NCBI GenBank assembly: GCA_946480655.1
Contig: CAMLKN010000101.1
Coordinates: 1-7,801 of the forward strand
Length of the DNA: 7,801 nucleotides
From: an uncultured Devosia sp.
GTDB lineage: Bacteria; Pseudomonadota; Alphaproteobacteria; Rhizobiales; Devosiaceae
Direction: 5' to 3'
Shown here: piece by piece, positions 7,025-7,801 of the stretch
Position numbering within the stretch: position 1 is the first letter of the stretch
Layout: every line of letters begins with the position of its first letter
The notes under the pieces: model-generated
The model's input: the letters and a program-made list of their open reading frames with translations, nothing else
Told to the model about the DNA's origin: nothing
The model's database searches: none
Made by a program: the position numbers and the translations under genes

Positions 7025-7608
7025 GCGGCAGAACCGAAGAAGCGCACGCCGTTTTCGGTGACGATGGCATCGAGCGGCACGTCATGCGGCTCGCGCGGAA
7101 TATGCGGCAGTTCCTGGGCCGCGAAAGCCAGGCCCACCAGCATCGGCTTCCTGGGCAGCACGGCAAGGGTGCGGTCATAATAGCCGCCGCCATAGCCAAG
7201 GCGGGTGCCTTCGCTGTCAAAGCCGAGCAGCGGCATCAGGACGATGTCGGGCGCGGCCCGCGGGGCCAGGTCGGAGGGCGCGAGCGTGCCGAAGCCCGCT
7301 TCATAAAGCGGCGCGTCGGCCTCCCAGACGCGCAGGTCAAGCGGGGCCTCGTCGCCCTCGACCACGGGCAGGACGACTTTCTGGCCGCTGTCCATCAGGC
7401 GTATGAGAATGGGCTGGCAATCGAGCTCGTCGCGGATGCGCCAGTAGCCGGCAATCACATCCTCGGGCGCATAGGCGATGGATTCGAAGAAATGCGTGGC
7501 GACGGCCTTGGCCGCCTCGGCCCGGACCTCGTCGGAGAGCGCGGCGCGCACCGCATGAGCATCCTTGCGCAGGTCGGCCTTCACCGCTTCGATCGCCTCG
7601 TCCGCCAT
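7021..7608 (-). CDS. fau: 5-formyltetrahydrofolate cyclo-ligase
   Basis: This enzyme (MTHFS, also named YgfA) converts 5-formyl-THF to 5,10-methenyl-THF with ATP hydrolysis, returning stored folate to one-carbon metabolism. The 195-residue length fits. Motifs: basic N-terminal helix with K10, R14 and R21; YWRIRDELD at 55-63, equivalent to the family RGEIDT segment; PLLGFD at 126-131; and the phosphate-binding LGYGGGYYDR at 137-146. The ATG at 7608 has GAGG about 9 nt upstream. It lies about 22 nt after the predicted 6S RNA, a linkage seen also in gammaproteobacteria (ssrS-ygfA), and overlaps ymdB by 4 nt. Expression from a read-through of the 6S transcript is the expected arrangement. Confidence 0.95.
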   Translation of the reverse strand: MADEAIEAVKADLRKDAHAVRAALSDEVRAEAAKAVATHFFESIAYAPEDVIAGYWRIRDELDCQPILIRLMDSGQKVVLPVVEGDEAPLDLRVWEADAPLYEAGFGTLAPSDLAPRAAPDIVLMPLLGFDSEGTRLGYGGGYYDRTLAVLPRKPMLVGLAFAAQELPHIPREPHDVPLDAIVTENGVRFFGSAA

Positions 7609-7630
7609 GCGCCCTCGTCAGTGTTCAATT

Positions 7631-7784
7631 CGGTGCCGCCCTGGCCGTGGGACTTGCGATCCCGGGAACCTACATACGTAGGTGGGCGCCGTATGTCCGA
7701 GCCCACGGGCCCGGTCAGGGACAGCTCCCTTAGGATCGATTAAGGCCCCGGGGATATGTGTGTCCTCACGCACCGGGCAGCGGA
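7631..7784 (-). ncRNA. ssrS: 6S RNA (SsrS), regulator of RNA polymerase
   Basis: No protein is encoded here, but the minus strand folds into a long, interrupted rod. The closing stem pairs 7781-7775 (GCTGCCC) with 7641-7635, 7774-7773 with 7644-7643, 7770-7767 (CGTG) with 7649-7646, and 7765-7762 (GGAC) with 7653-7650. A second helix pairs 7755-7751 and 7749-7747 with 7666-7659. Smaller hairpins are at 7717-7730 and 7668-7683, with a further possible stem of 7682-7687 with 7701-7706. The unpaired stretch GGCCTTAATCGATCC (about 7746-7732) recalls the central-bubble segment of E. coli 6S RNA (GCCUUAAAACUG). Length about 154 nt and position just upstream of 5-formyltetrahydrofolate cyclo-ligase fit 6S RNA, which mimics an open promoter and sequesters housekeeping RNA polymerase. 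The 5' and 3' ends are estimates. Confidence 0.85.
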
Positions 7785-7788
7785 TAGA

Positions 7789-7794
7789 GATATA
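7789..7794 (-). promoter_or_regulatory. Possible -10 element of the 6S RNA promoter
   Basis: The minus strand reads TATATC at 7794-7789, about 7 nt before the start of the predicted closing stem of the 6S RNA. The spacing suits a transcription start near 7784-7781. The -35 region would fall beyond the right edge of the window, so the assignment is tentative. Confidence 0.35.
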
Positions 7795-7801
7795 GGCGTT
7801 T

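Noticed and set aside
6194..7180. Long plus-strand open frame antisense to ymdB and fau
   Set aside because: It spans two well-supported minus-strand genes and shows no family motif.
7609..7743. Plus-strand coding through the 6S RNA region
   Set aside because: The open frame (7084-7743) is antisense to fau, and this part is explained by extensive RNA pairing on the minus strand.

Overview
The window is GC-rich, densely packed chromosomal DNA. Protein sequences and gene order (yebC near ruvC-ruvA-ruvB, and 6S RNA before 5-formyltetrahydrofolate cyclo-ligase) point to an alphaproteobacterium, probably in the Hyphomicrobiales and possibly Devosia-like. The taxon is an inference from family resemblance, not a database result. 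Almost everything is on the minus strand; only a diguanylate cyclase gene runs on the plus strand. I see no insertion sequence, phage gene, tRNA, rRNA or CRISPR array. This is a core, not an accessory, region.

Layout in minus-strand reading order (high to low coordinates). A stem-rich noncoding segment at about 7784-7631 has the secondary structure and gene context of 6S RNA. It is followed by 5-formyltetrahydrofolate cyclo-ligase (7608-7021), overlapping by 4 nt a YmdB-type metallophosphoesterase (7024-6200). After a 163-nt gap comes an AGCS-family sodium:amino-acid symporter (6036-4618), closed by a strong terminator (4600-4559). yebC follows (4499-3753) with its own terminator, whose T-tract runs into the stop codon of the convergent diguanylate cyclase gene (2907-3686, plus). 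A 310-nt divergent intergenic region separates that gene from ruvC. It carries a near-consensus alphaproteobacterial LexA box and a long palindrome.

The last unit is the Holliday-junction operon: ruvC (2596-2090) overlaps ruvA (2093-1476) by 4 nt; a small, unrecognised secreted protein (1439-1134) sits between ruvA and ruvB (1126-92); and ruvB overlaps by 4 nt the start of a probable Nudix hydrolase that runs off the left edge. RuvA binds the four-way junction, RuvB drives branch migration and RuvC cuts the junction; the LexA-like site suggests SOS control of the whole unit.

No undescribed multi-gene system is evident. The points most worth a second look are the exported protein inside ruvAB, the LexA-like site in a promoter region shared with a c-di-GMP synthase, an Asn-to-Asp change at an expected YmdB metal ligand, and the 6S RNA linked to the folate gene.
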